DNA of 64,000 bases from Actinomycetes bacterium (GCA_021799445.1 JAJZAM010000001.1:1-64000), one strand, 5' to 3'. Positions 38,336 through 48,177 are shown, numbered from the stretch's first letter. The notes: generated from the letters alone by a model not told the origin. Numbers and translations are program-made.

Positions 38336-39637
38336 CTACCGCTCCCGTCGCTCGGTTTGATGGGATAAGCCGGCTGATCGCGTGCCGGCCGACGCGTCGA
38401 AGTCGTAGGCGCTCTCCTCGAAGAGACTGAGGTCCAGACCCGCCTGCTCGTCGGGCTCGGAGACCCTGAGACCGACCGTCTTTTTGATCACCCAGGCGAT
38501 CGCCGCCGTCACGACGAGCGAGTAGCCGCCGACGGTCACGACCGCCAGCGCCTGATGGCCGAGCAGTGTCAGGCCTCCGCCGTAGAACAAGCCGTTCGCC
38601 CCCAAGGCGGCGGAAGTTCCGAGCAGGCCGACCGCCAGGGTCCCTATGAGCCCGCCGACACCGTGGACGGCGAGCACGTCGAGGGAGTCGTCCAAGCCGA
38701 GGCGGAACTTGAGGCTTACAGCCAGAGCGCACAGCCCCCCGGCGGCCACTCCGATCAGCGTGGCGCCGAGCGTGTCGACGTAGCCGCAGGCCGGGGTGAT
38801 CGCGACAGCCCCGGCGACGGCACCGCTGACAGCCCCGAGGGTCGTCGGCTTGCCGGTGCGGAGCTTCTCGACTGCGATCCACGACAGCAGAGCGGCTGCG
38901 GTGGCGGTGTTGGTGTTGACGAACGCGACTCCAGCCCCGACCGAGCTCAAAGCCGAGCCGGCGTTGAAACCGAACCAACCGAACCACAAGATCCCCCCGC
39001 CCAGCACTGTGAGGGGGATGTTGTGCGGCCGCATCAGCGATCTCGGCCAGCCGCGACGGCGGCCCACCACAAGCGCCAGGGCGGCTCCCGCCAGGCCGGC
39101 GTTGAGCTCTACCACGGTGCCGCCGGCGAAGTCCTCGGTGCCCATCTTCGCCAGCCAACCTTGGGGGGAGAACACCCAGTGGGCGATAGGAGCGTACACG
39201 AGCACCGACCAGGCCACGATGAAAGCGAGGAAAGCCCCGAACTTCATCCTGTCCGCCCCTGAACCGGTGAGCAAAGCCGGGGTGATGATAGCGAACATCA
39301 TCTGGAATGCGATGAACGCCACCGGCGGGATGTGCTGGGCGTGCGTGCCGGTGAAGCCCGGCACCGGCTGGTTCAGATGGCCAAGACCAGCGAAGTGCAA
39401 GGTGCCGATCAGCCCGACGCCGCCGGCGTCAGGGCCGAAAGCGAGGCTGTAGGTGACCCACACCCACACCAGGCTCACCACCGCCATCACCGCGAAGTTC
39501 TGGATGAGCATGCCCAGGACGTTCTTACGTCTGACCATCCCCCCGTAGAACAGCGCGAGACCCGGTGTCATGAAAAGCACCAGGGCGGCGCTCACGAGGA
39601 CCCAAGCCGTGTCCCCAGAGTTGTAGTGCACGTGCAA
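38336..39637 (-). CDS. amtB: Ammonium transporter
   Basis: FYGGMVRRKNVLGMLIQNF, multiple TMs, DDSLDVLAVHGVGG. Confidence 0.96.
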   Translation of the reverse strand: MHVHYNSGDTAWVLVSAALVLFMTPGLALFYGGMVRRKNVLGMLIQNFAVMAVVSLVWVWVTYSLAFGPDAGGVGLIGTLHFAGLGHLNQPVPGFTGTHAQHIPPVAFIAFQMMFAIITPALLTGSGADRMKFGAFLAFIVAWSVLVYAPIAHWVFSPQGWLAKMGTEDFAGGTVVELNAGLAGAALALVVGRRRGWPRSLMRPHNIPLTVLGGGILWFGWFGFNAGSALSSVGAGVAFVNTNTATAAALLSWIAVEKLRTGKPTTLGAVSGAVAGAVAITPACGYVDTLGATLIGVAAGGLCALAVSLKFRLGLDDSLDVLAVHGVGGLIGTLAVGLLGTSAALGANGLFYGGGLTLLGHQALAVVTVGGYSLVVTAAIAWVIKKTVGLRVSEPDEQAGLDLSLFEESAYDFDASAGTRSAGLSHQTERRER

Positions 39638-39727
39638 AGGAGTCTCCGTCGAGGTTCACGTCGACGCGGCGGCGCAGGTCGAACTGCGACAAGATAGCGC
39701 CTCGGGATCTCGGCTACGATATCAAGG

Positions 39728-40399
39728 GTGCACAACGTTGAGTTTTACTTCGACGTGATGTGCCCTTGGGCTTACCAGTCCTCCAAGTGGATCCGCGAGG
39801 CCCGAGCCGTGCGTCCGATAGAGGTCACCTGGCGTTTCTTCTCCTTGGAGGAGGTCAACCGGGAGGAAACCAAGAAGCACCCTTGGGAACGCCCGTGGTC
39901 CTACGGTTGGTCGATGCTGCGGGTCGCGGCGCTGCTGCGGCGGGGTGATCACGGCAACGAACTGGTCGACCGCTTCTACGGGGTTGCCGGGCGGGTCCTG
40001 CACGAGGAGGGAGTCAAAGTGCACACCCCCGACGGCCTCGCCGGCGTCTTGGAGGAGATCGGCCAGGATCCGGGTCTTGTCGAAGCCGCAGTGGCGGACG
40101 CCACCACGAACGCTGACGTCCTCGCAGACCACGAAAGTCTCGTGGCCCAAGGGGGTTATGGGGTGCCGACGCTGGTGATAGACGGCTCCTGCGTGGTCTT
40201 CGGCCCGGTCATCACCCCAGCCCCGACCGGTGCTGCCGCCGGGCGGCTTTGGGACGCCGTCGCGGCATGGGCGGAGTTCCCCCACCTGTACGAGATGCGC
40301 CGCCCCAAGACGGACCACGACTGGCGGCACATCGAGAGCTCCTTCGCCCCATACCTGAACGCGCGCGACTGGCGTAGCGTGCAGAACCCGGTGCCGTGA
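39728..40399 (+). CDS. DsbA/FrnE-like thioredoxin-fold oxidoreductase
   Basis: VEFYFDVMCPWAYQSSKWIREAR, GGYGVPTLVIDG. Confidence 0.8.
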   Translation: MHNVEFYFDVMCPWAYQSSKWIREARAVRPIEVTWRFFSLEEVNREETKKHPWERPWSYGWSMLRVAALLRRGDHGNELVDRFYGVAGRVLHEEGVKVHTPDGLAGVLEEIGQDPGLVEAAVADATTNADVLADHESLVAQGGYGVPTLVIDGSCVVFGPVITPAPTGAAAGRLWDAVAAWAEFPHLYEMRRPKTDHDWRHIESSFAPYLNARDWRSVQNPVP

Positions 40400-41256
40400 G
40401 CGTGCCCACGCCCACCCCGGGCATCCTGGCCGACAACTCGGCCGGCGGGCTTCGCCGCCAGCTTGAGGAGGTGTGGACGAGCCTCTCCGGCCTAGGCGAG
40501 AGCATCAGCGACGCCGAGTGGAACCTGCCTACGACCTGCCCGGGCTGGGATGTCGCCGCTCAGTTCGCCCACATGATCGGCACTGAAAGCTCGCTTCTCG
40601 GACGGCCGGTCCCCGAGGCTCCGGCCCAGGTCCCGTCGCACGTCCGCAACCAGATCGGCGGTCTCAACGAAGCTTGGGTGCTCAGCCTCGCCCCGGCAAG
40701 CCGGACAGAGGTCCTCGAACGCTTCGGTGAGGTGACCGCCGCTCGCCTCGAAGCTCTCAATGCCATGAGCGAGGAGGACTTCTCCCGGCCGTCGTGGACG
40801 CCCGTCGGGCAGGCCGACTACCGGCGTTTCATGCAGATCAGGGTCTTCGACTGCTGGGTGCACGAGCAGGACATCCGCGACGCCGCAGGCCGCCCAGGGC
40901 ACGGGACCGGCCCGGCCGTGGAGCAGTCCCTCGACGAGATCGTCCGCGCCGCCGGCTACGTCGTCGGCAAGCTCGGCAAGGCTCCGACGGGCTCTACGGT
41001 GCTCTTCGAGCTGACGGGCCCGGCTCGCCGTGCGGTCAAAGTGTCGGTCGCTGACGGCCGGGCCCGGGTCGTGGCCGACCTCCAAGCACCTCCTACTACT
41101 ACGCTGCGGCTCAGTTCCGACGCGTACGCCCGTCTTTCCTGCGGGCGGGTGGACCCTTCGGCGGTACTAGAAGGAGGGGCTCTCGGCGGGGTGGAGGTCG
41201 CCGGCGACGTCGAGCTCGGCCGGCGAATAGTCGCGCACCTGGCGTTCACTATCTGA
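40396..41256 (+). CDS. Mycothiol-dependent maleylpyruvate isomerase/DinB-like family protein
   Basis: LPTTCPGWDVAAQFAHMIGTES, RVFDCWVHEQDIRDAAGRPG. Confidence 0.8.
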   Translation: MSVPTPTPGILADNSAGGLRRQLEEVWTSLSGLGESISDAEWNLPTTCPGWDVAAQFAHMIGTESSLLGRPVPEAPAQVPSHVRNQIGGLNEAWVLSLAPASRTEVLERFGEVTAARLEALNAMSEEDFSRPSWTPVGQADYRRFMQIRVFDCWVHEQDIRDAAGRPGHGTGPAVEQSLDEIVRAAGYVVGKLGKAPTGSTVLFELTGPARRAVKVSVADGRARVVADLQAPPTTTLRLSSDAYARLSCGRVDPSAVLEGGALGGVEVAGDVELGRRIVAHLAFTI

Positions 41257-41288
41257 CTAACCCCGCGGGGCTGACTAACCTCCTTGGA
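41253..41288 (+). repeat. 18-bp degenerate tandem duplication including a stop codon
   Basis: ctgactaaccccgcgggg / ctgactaacctccttgga. Confidence 0.7.
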
Positions 41289-41289
41289 T

Positions 41290-42894
41290 ATGACAGATGT
41301 CACACCTTCTTTCCCGGTGACGACCGCCGGCGCAGGCGGCGCCTCAGGGGATCAGCCACTCAGCACCGCTGACATCCTCCGCCGCTGGGCGACGCTCAGG
41401 CCTGGGCATCCCGCTCTGCGCTGGGAGAAGGGGGAGCTGTCCTACTCAGAGCTCGACGAGCGGGCTAACAGGGTCGCCCAGGCGCTCGCAGCGGACGGGA
41501 TCGGCCCCGGCGACAGGGTTGCTTTCTTGGACAAGAACAGCCCAGAGCAGGTCGAGTTGTTCTTCGGCGCGTCCAAGCTGGGGGCGGTGCCCTGCCCAGT
41601 CAACTACCGTCTCGCAGCGCCTGAGGTGGCTTTTATAGTCGGCGACGCTAAAGCCAAAGTGTTCGTCGTTGGCGAAGAGTTCGCAGCCCTCGCGGACAAG
41701 ATCGCAGGGGACCTCCAAGGTGTTCACATCCTCACGACCGGGGCCTCCTACGATCGCTGGCGGGACCGACAAGAAAACCAAGACCCCGCCGTCGAGCTTG
41801 CGCCCGGCGACGTCGCCTACCAGCTCTACTCGTCGGGCACTACAGGCAGGCCCAAAGGCGTGCAGCTCACCCACGCCAACCTGACCGCTGGCATTGGCCT
41901 GTACCCGGCGGTCATGGGCCTGGGGCCGGAGTCGGTGAGCGTCGTGCCGATGCCGCTGTACCACATAGGAGGTGGCGGTTGGGCGCTCGCGGGGATCTCC
42001 CAGGGGGCTACCAACGTGCTCGTACGTGAAATAGTCCCGGACCGTTTCGTCGACACCCTCGTCGACGAGCGAGTCACCCACGGGTTTCTTGTGCCCGCGG
42101 TCCTCGGGTTCATGCTGGCCGTGCCCGACGTCGAAAAGAAGGACTTCTCTGCACTTCAAGCCTTCCTCTACGGGGCGTCGCCGATATCGGAGAAAGTCCT
42201 CGCCGCGTCCGTGCGAACATTCGGCTGCAAGTTCGTGCAGGCCTACGGCCTGACCGAGTCGACCGGGACGATCATCTACCTTCCAGCCGAAGACCACGAC
42301 CCCGACGGCCCCAACCGGCACCGTCTGCGAGCGGTGGGCGTCCCCACCCCCGGCTCCCAAGCCAAGATCGTCGACGCAGCGACCGGCGAGGAGCTCGCCG
42401 TAGGGGAGGTAGGGGAGATCTGGGTGAAAGGCCCGACCGTCATGGCGGGCTACTGGAACCTCGACGACCAGACAGCCGAGGTGATAACCCCCGACGGCTG
42501 GTTGCGAACCGGCGACGCCGGTTACGTCGACGCCGACGGGTATTTCTACGTCCACGACCGGGTGAAAGACATGATCGTCTCGGGCGGCGAGAACGTCTAC
42601 CCGGCGGAGTTGGAGAACGCTTTGATGGCGCACCCAGGCGTAGCCGACGTTGCGGTAATAGGCGTCCCGAGCGAACGCTGGGGTGAGACGCCGCTGGCAA
42701 TGGTCGTGCGGGCGCCGGGCTCGGAGGTGACCGAAGCCGAGCTCATCGCTTTCTGCCGGGAGCGCCTCGCCGGCTTCAAGGTTCCAAGCGGCGTCGTGTG
42801 GCTGGACTCGCTTCCCCGCAACCCGAGCGGCAAGGTCCTAAAAAAAGACCTGAGGGAACCCTACTGGCACGGACGTTCCCGGATGGTCGGTTAG
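41290..42894 (+). CDS. AMP-dependent acyl-CoA synthetase (TTG at 41284 possible)
   Basis: LYSSGTTGRPKGVQLTH, YGLTESTG, GWLRTGDAGYVDADGYFYVHDRVKDMIVSGGENVYPAE. Confidence 0.94.
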   Translation: MTDVTPSFPVTTAGAGGASGDQPLSTADILRRWATLRPGHPALRWEKGELSYSELDERANRVAQALAADGIGPGDRVAFLDKNSPEQVELFFGASKLGAVPCPVNYRLAAPEVAFIVGDAKAKVFVVGEEFAALADKIAGDLQGVHILTTGASYDRWRDRQENQDPAVELAPGDVAYQLYSSGTTGRPKGVQLTHANLTAGIGLYPAVMGLGPESVSVVPMPLYHIGGGGWALAGISQGATNVLVREIVPDRFVDTLVDERVTHGFLVPAVLGFMLAVPDVEKKDFSALQAFLYGASPISEKVLAASVRTFGCKFVQAYGLTESTGTIIYLPAEDHDPDGPNRHRLRAVGVPTPGSQAKIVDAATGEELAVGEVGEIWVKGPTVMAGYWNLDDQTAEVITPDGWLRTGDAGYVDADGYFYVHDRVKDMIVSGGENVYPAELENALMAHPGVADVAVIGVPSERWGETPLAMVVRAPGSEVTEAELIAFCRERLAGFKVPSGVVWLDSLPRNPSGKVLKKDLREPYWHGRSRMVG

Positions 42895-43048
42895 CCGCCA
42901 GGCCCTCCCACAGATCCGGGCTTTCGACGCTCCGAACCGGCTCGACCCGGCGCCCCCCTACGTGTTGCGCAGGGCGAGCCTGTGGATGGGGCCGCACTTT
43001 GGTGGATACAGGTGCAACAGTTCGTGCTCGTAGGGCGTCTGTATTGAT

Positions 43049-43507
43049 GTGAGAGACCTGGCGACACAGGACGCGGTTCTGTACCGGGCCTATTACAGCG
43101 AGTTGTTGAAGACGGCTTTCTGCTTGACCGGGTCGAGGGAGACGGCCGAGGACATGGTTCAAGACGTCTTCGTGCGCTGCTCGGGGCGTCTGGAGGGGAT
43201 GGAAGACCCCGCCTTTTATCTAAGGCGAGCGGTGGTGAACGCTACCCGCTCTCTGTTCCGTCGCCGCTTGGTCGCGCAGAGGTGGGCTACTACGGTGTCC
43301 GCGTGGGACGAGATGCCGGACGAGCTCGTCGAACTACGGGATGTGCTCATGCGGCTGCCAGTCCGTCAGCGCAGCGTGGTCGTGTTGCGCTACGTCGTCG
43401 GCCTAGACGACGACGAGATCGCCGCGACGCTTGAATGCTCCCGCTCGACCGTGCGCAGTTCGGCCCGCAGGGGCCTTGGACGTCTAAGAAAGGAGCTGAC
43501 ACCTTGA
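43049..43507 (+). CDS. ECF RNA polymerase sigma factor (SigE-like)
   Basis: YYSELLKTAFCLTGSRETAEDMVQDVFVR; RQRSVVVLRYVVGLDDDEIAATLECSRSTVRSSARRGLGRLR. Confidence 0.92.
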   Translation: MRDLATQDAVLYRAYYSELLKTAFCLTGSRETAEDMVQDVFVRCSGRLEGMEDPAFYLRRAVVNATRSLFRRRLVAQRWATTVSAWDEMPDELVELRDVLMRLPVRQRSVVVLRYVVGLDDDEIAATLECSRSTVRSSARRGLGRLRKELTP

Positions 43508-44970
43508 TATCGGAAGAAGAGGTAGCCAAGCGTATGGTCAGATTGGCCGAACACGCGCTGGTCGAACACGCGCTGGCCGGGCCAACTGCAGGGGGCCGCC
43601 TCGTCGAGAGCCGGCCTAGACGTCGCCCGGGGAGGGTCCTGGTGCCACTGGCGGCAGTCGCCGCCTTGGCGTTAGTGCTCGCAGTAGCAGCAGCACACAT
43701 ATACCGGCCGGGGGGATCAACGAGTGTCAGCATGTCTTCCAGGCTTCAGCAAGGCGTGTTCAGCGCCCTGCCCGGCGCGCCGATACCGCCGTTAGGCTAC
43801 TCGGCTTCGGCTTGGACGGGATCCGAGTGGCTGATATGGGGCGGTGTCGACGGTCCAGTCGGTCCAAAGGAAACCACTCCCGACGTGGGTGCCGCCTACC
43901 GACCCTCCACTTCGACTTGGACTTCGCTGCCCCCGGCCCCCATATCAGGGCGTCACAGCGCCGTGTCGGTGTGGACTGGCTCGGAGTGGATCATCGCCGG
44001 CGGCGCCGGCTCAAACGGGGCCGCGCTTACTAGCGCCGCCAGTTTTGACCCTAGCCTAGACCGATGGTCGGTGCTGCCCCCAATGCCAGACGCTCCGGGG
44101 CCAAATGCCGCCGCAGTTTGGACCGGCAAAGAGATGATCGTCGTGACCGGCTACTCGCCGGGGCCAGGTGTTCCCACCGGCGGGAGCGGTGCAGCGGAAG
44201 CGTACAATCCCGCTACACGACGCTGGACGCTGCTGCCTACACCGCCCGGCAACCTCATCTTTGGACAAGTGCACCTGGCCTGGTCGGGATCGAAGCTGTA
44301 CGTTCTGCGCTCCCCGGCGGGCGTGTACCTGTCAGTGTCATTTGCGGCGAACCCCCCGGGTAAAACAATTGGCTCACTGCCGATGGGACCGATACCCAAC
44401 CCGGTGGTAGCGGTCTTCGATCCATCTACCGACACGTGGGCGACGCTGACTATACCCACAACCATCCGAGGTTATCCTGTCTTGGCGGCCTACGACGGCA
44501 GACTGCTCGTCGTCGCCGGCCCGGGAGGGGGAAGTCTTCTGCAGGTGAACGACAGACAGGTGCTCATATCGGCTCCGAAGCCGTACCGGCAAACAGAGAG
44601 CTACTCCTATGACCCCGCCAGCGGGGCTTGGGAGCCGCTGGCAGGGTCGGTCCTAACCGGAACCGATTTGAAACCCGGCGAAGCTTACGACTACGGCGGC
44701 GGACAGGCGGTGTCGACCGGGACTGTCTTATACTTCTGGTCGGGTGCCGGATATGGTTCCGCTTTTGACGCCGCAACTGACAGCTGGACCGTCCTACCAG
44801 CCGGATTGGACAATCAGCCCGACGAGTCGGTGATCGGCAGCGTCGTGGCCTGGACGGGCAAGGACCTCTTGGCGTGGGGCGGCCAAAAGCTAGACCCATC
44901 GCCTTCGGGGGAGAATCCTGTCGTGAACGGGACTCCCTTCGGCGGAGCCTCCTATCGCCCCGAAAACTGA
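43504..44970 (+). CDS. Membrane-anchored Kelch-type beta-propeller, candidate sigma-factor partner
   Basis: TTG at 43504 overlaps sigma TGA; cytoplasmic N-terminus, TM VLVPLAAVAALALVLAVAAAHIY, repeated Kelch-like blades (AVWTGKEMIVVTGY..., AYNPATRRWTLLP). Confidence 0.8.
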   Translation: MISEEEVAKRMVRLAEHALVEHALAGPTAGGRLVESRPRRRPGRVLVPLAAVAALALVLAVAAAHIYRPGGSTSVSMSSRLQQGVFSALPGAPIPPLGYSASAWTGSEWLIWGGVDGPVGPKETTPDVGAAYRPSTSTWTSLPPAPISGRHSAVSVWTGSEWIIAGGAGSNGAALTSAASFDPSLDRWSVLPPMPDAPGPNAAAVWTGKEMIVVTGYSPGPGVPTGGSGAAEAYNPATRRWTLLPTPPGNLIFGQVHLAWSGSKLYVLRSPAGVYLSVSFAANPPGKTIGSLPMGPIPNPVVAVFDPSTDTWATLTIPTTIRGYPVLAAYDGRLLVVAGPGGGSLLQVNDRQVLISAPKPYRQTESYSYDPASGAWEPLAGSVLTGTDLKPGEAYDYGGGQAVSTGTVLYFWSGAGYGSAFDAATDSWTVLPAGLDNQPDESVIGSVVAWTGKDLLAWGGQKLDPSPSGENPVVNGTPFGGASYRPEN

Positions 44971-45090
44971 CAGCAGGAGACGGGTCGCTGTAGTGGTTGC
45001 CGATATCGAAGAAACGTTGTTCGTCGACTACGAAGTTTAGGGCTTGTCAGAGCTCCACTTTTCCGGCGAGCCACACTTGCGCAAAAGGGG

Positions 45091-45783
45091 CTACAGGTGG
45101 AGTCCGCATTCGGTCTTCTCGCTGTCTGCCCACCGGCCCGCCCTTGGATCCTCGCCGGGTTGCACCGGGCGGGTGGTGGGTGCGCAGCCGATGGAAAGAT
45201 AACCCTTGGCGCTGAGAGGGTGTAGGGGTAGGTCGTTCGCGGCGACGTAGGAGGCTATGTCTTCGTCGGTCCAAGTGGCGAGCGGGTTGACTTTGACCAT
45301 ATTTCGGTTGGCGTCCCAAGATACGACCGGAGTGTCACGGCGTGTGGAGGCGTCGACGCGCTTCAGCCCTGTAATCCAGGCGCTGCGACCTGCCAGTGCC
45401 CGCTCTAGTGGTTCTACCTTGCGGAAATCGCAGCATCTAGCGGTTCCGCACGGCCACGCCAGCGCGGGCGGGCCGGGTTCGACCACGCGCAGGTTGAGTT
45501 CGTAGCGCCGGCGTATGTCCTCGACGTAGCGGAGCGTCTCGGGAAAGTGCGCGCCGGTGTCTAAGAAGATGACCTCGACGCCGGGGTCTGCCTTGACTGC
45601 AAGGTCGACCAGGACGGGGTCCTGGAACGAGCAGGCGACCGACACCGAGCCCTCGAAGCGCTCCACCGCCCACGCCAAAACTTCGGACGCACCGGCCGTC
45701 TCAAGGTCAGCCGATCTGAGGGCGAGCTCTTCTTGCAGGAGCGGTGGCGCAGCGAGGCCGGTAGGTGAGGCGGGGGATTCCAT
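45091..45783 (-). CDS. cysH: Phosphoadenosine/adenosine phosphosulfate reductase
   Basis: ACSFQDPVLVDLAV..., CGTARCCDFRKVEPLERAL, KTECGLHL C-terminus. Confidence 0.94.
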   Translation of the reverse strand: MESPASPTGLAAPPLLQEELALRSADLETAGASEVLAWAVERFEGSVSVACSFQDPVLVDLAVKADPGVEVIFLDTGAHFPETLRYVEDIRRRYELNLRVVEPGPPALAWPCGTARCCDFRKVEPLERALAGRSAWITGLKRVDASTRRDTPVVSWDANRNMVKVNPLATWTDEDIASYVAANDLPLHPLSAKGYLSIGCAPTTRPVQPGEDPRAGRWADSEKTECGLHL

Positions 45784-45853
45784 CGGTTCATCCTTGTCGT
45801 GTCGGAGGTGGAAGGAGGGCAGGGACTTGCGCGAGCCTTGGCCTGCGGAACTC

Positions 45854-45889
45854 AATATATGACTAAGTAGATCATAATAGTGATATATT
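45854..45889. promoter_or_regulatory. Candidate operator between cysH and cysD
   Basis: aatatatgac-N16-gtgatatatt (9/10 arm match) in a short AT-rich divergent promoter region. Confidence 0.5.
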
Positions 45890-45895
45890 TGGCGC

Positions 45896-46822
45896 ATGGA
45901 AACAGGATTCCGTGTAGCCCCCGCCCGGCGTCTCGGGCATCTCGACGTGCTGGAGTCCCACGCTGTGTTCGTCATAAGAGAGGTTGCCGCCGAGTGCGAA
46001 CGTCCCGTGCTTCTATTCAGCGCTGGTAAGGATTCGGCTGTGCTAGCGCACCTCGCGTACAAGGCTTTCAGCCCCTCGCCCATTCCTTTCCCCCTGCTGC
46101 ACGTCGACACCGGTGACAACTTCGACGAGGTGATCGACTTTCGTGACCGTCGGGTGTCCCAGCTCGGAGCGGACCTCGTGATTGCCTCTGTGCAGCAGTC
46201 GATCGACGCCGGCCGTGTAGCCGATCCCGGCGCGGGCGCTTCGAGGAACCGGCTTCAAAGTGTGACTCTCCTAGACGCTATCGCCCTGCACGGCTTCGAC
46301 GCTTGCCTTGGCGGGGCTCGCCGCGACGAGGACAAGGCGAGAGCCAAGGAGCGAGTCCTTTCGTTCCGTGACACTTTCGGCCAGTGGGACCCGCGCAGGC
46401 AACGCCCTGAGCTGTGGCAGCTCTACCACGGCAAGGTCAACCAAGGCGAGCACCTGCGGGCCTTCCCTCTGTCGGATTGGACCGAGTTGGACATCTGGTC
46501 CTACATCCAGCGGGAGTCTATTGAATTGCCCTCCATCTACTTCGCGCACCGCCGGCGGGTCGTCGAGCGGGACGGGATGCTCCTCGCAGTGTCGCCGTCG
46601 GTGTCGCCGAGACCAGGCGAGCCAGTAGAAGACGCTCTAGTGCGTTTCCGGACGGTCGGGGATGCGACGTGCACTGGAGCAGTCCGTTCCCAGGCGAGAA
46701 ACGTGGCTGAGGTCATCGCCGAGGTTCGCAGCACGCGGGTCAGCGAACGCGGTGCCACTCGCGCCGACGACAAGGTGTCGGAATCCTCCATGGAGGACCG
46801 CAAGAGGGAGGGCTACTTCTAA
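45896..46822 (+). CDS. cysD: Sulfate adenylyltransferase subunit 2
   Basis: RPVLLFSAGKDSAVLAHLAYKAF, PFPLLHVDTGDNFDEVIDFRD, GGARRDEDKARAKERVLSFRD. Confidence 0.96.
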   Translation: METGFRVAPARRLGHLDVLESHAVFVIREVAAECERPVLLFSAGKDSAVLAHLAYKAFSPSPIPFPLLHVDTGDNFDEVIDFRDRRVSQLGADLVIASVQQSIDAGRVADPGAGASRNRLQSVTLLDAIALHGFDACLGGARRDEDKARAKERVLSFRDTFGQWDPRRQRPELWQLYHGKVNQGEHLRAFPLSDWTELDIWSYIQRESIELPSIYFAHRRRVVERDGMLLAVSPSVSPRPGEPVEDALVRFRTVGDATCTGAVRSQARNVAEVIAEVRSTRVSERGATRADDKVSESSMEDRKREGYF

Positions 46823-48177
46823 TGTCCCAGCTCCTCAAAGGCGCCGACCGGTGTGAAGCCTACACCGGGCGGCTGGCGCCAGATCCCCTGCCGGCGCCGG
46901 AGCGGGGGCACTCCCCGGAGTCGGAGTTGCTCCGCTTCGCAGCGGTTGGATCAGTCGACGACGGCAAATCCACGCTCATCGGCCGGCTCTTGTACGACAC
47001 CAAACAGCTATTCGACGACCACATCGAGGCGCTGTCCTCGGTGAGCCGACGCCGCGGTGCAGGCGAGATGGACCTGTCCCTGCTCACCGACGGGCTCAGA
47101 GCCGAACGTGAACAGGGCATCACGATCGACGTCGCCTACCGCTACGCAGCCACGCCTAGGCGCAAATTCATCATCGCCGACTGCCCTGGGCACTTGCAGT
47201 ACACGCGCAACATGGCCACCGGCGCATCCAACGCCGACCTGGCCTTGGTCGTGGTGGACGCATCCGTCGGGGTGCGAGACCAGACCCGCCGCCACCTGTG
47301 CATCGCTGCCATCCTCGGAGTGCGCCACGTGTTGGTAGCGGTGAACAAGATGGACCTCGTCGGCTGGGATCCCTCGGCCTACCAGGTCATCGCTGAGGAC
47401 CTGGCGAACCTCTCGTCGCTGCTGGGCGTCAAGTCTCTGCAAGCCGTCCCGGTATCGGCGCTCGACGGCGACAACGTCGCCGAGCGCTCGCAGAACTGCC
47501 CCTGGTATAGCGGACCGACGGTTCTGGATGCGCTCCACCAGGCGGACGCCGGGGTGTGGTCCCATGAGGAGGACGGCTCGGGCGGGGCTCGTCTCCCCGT
47601 CCAGATCGTAGCCAGACGTCCCGGTGGCGGGAGATGCTACAGCGGGTTGCTGAGCGGTGACCGGCTCGCTGTGGGCGACGAGGTGGTCGTGCTGTCGAGC
47701 GGACTTCGCAGCCGGATTGCCGAGATATGGGGGCTCGACGGACCGAAAGAGCGAGCTGTGCCGGCTGAGTCGGTTTCAGTGACACTCGCAGACGACCTGG
47801 ATGTGTCGCGAGGTGACCTGATCGCCGCCAGAGATGGCGCACCTCATCCAGTGCGAGACGTCGAAGCTACCGTCTGCTGGTTCGGTCAGGACCCGCTTCG
47901 AACCGGAGGGCGCTACCGGATCAAACACACGACTCTTCTAACCCGGGCCGAGGTCATAGCTGTCGACGGGCGACTCGATGTCAGTGACCTTCGCCTCGTC
48001 GCCAGCGACCAGCTGGCCGACAACGAGATCGGCGTTGTCCGCTTCCTGACAGCCGCGCCGCTAGCCGTTGACCCTTACCGTCGCAACCGGGTTACGGGCA
48101 GCTTCATAGTCGTCGACGAGGTAACGAACGTTACCGTCGGCGCAGCCCTGGTCGGACTCCCGTATGTCGCCGGGTGA
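46822..48177 (+). CDS. cysN: Sulfate adenylyltransferase subunit 1 (GTPase)
   Basis: GSVDDGKSTLIGRLLYDTKQLFDDH, DCPGHLQYTRNMATGASNADLALVVVDA, NKMDLVGW. Confidence 0.96.
   Translation: MSQLLKGADRCEAYTGRLAPDPLPAPERGHSPESELLRFAAVGSVDDGKSTLIGRLLYDTKQLFDDHIEALSSVSRRRGAGEMDLSLLTDGLRAEREQGITIDVAYRYAATPRRKFIIADCPGHLQYTRNMATGASNADLALVVVDASVGVRDQTRRHLCIAAILGVRHVLVAVNKMDLVGWDPSAYQVIAEDLANLSSLLGVKSLQAVPVSALDGDNVAERSQNCPWYSGPTVLDALHQADAGVWSHEEDGSGGARLPVQIVARRPGGGRCYSGLLSGDRLAVGDEVVVLSSGLRSRIAEIWGLDGPKERAVPAESVSVTLADDLDVSRGDLIAARDGAPHPVRDVEATVCWFGQDPLRTGGRYRIKHTTLLTRAEVIAVDGRLDVSDLRLVASDQLADNEIGVVRFLTAAPLAVDPYRRNRVTGSFIVVDEVTNVTVGAALVGLPYVAG

Noticed and set aside
44990-45042. Possible remnant VAVVVADIEETLFVDYEV resembling a CoxL/aldehyde oxidoreductase segment
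   Set aside because: Under 25 codons, too short to distinguish from chance without a search.
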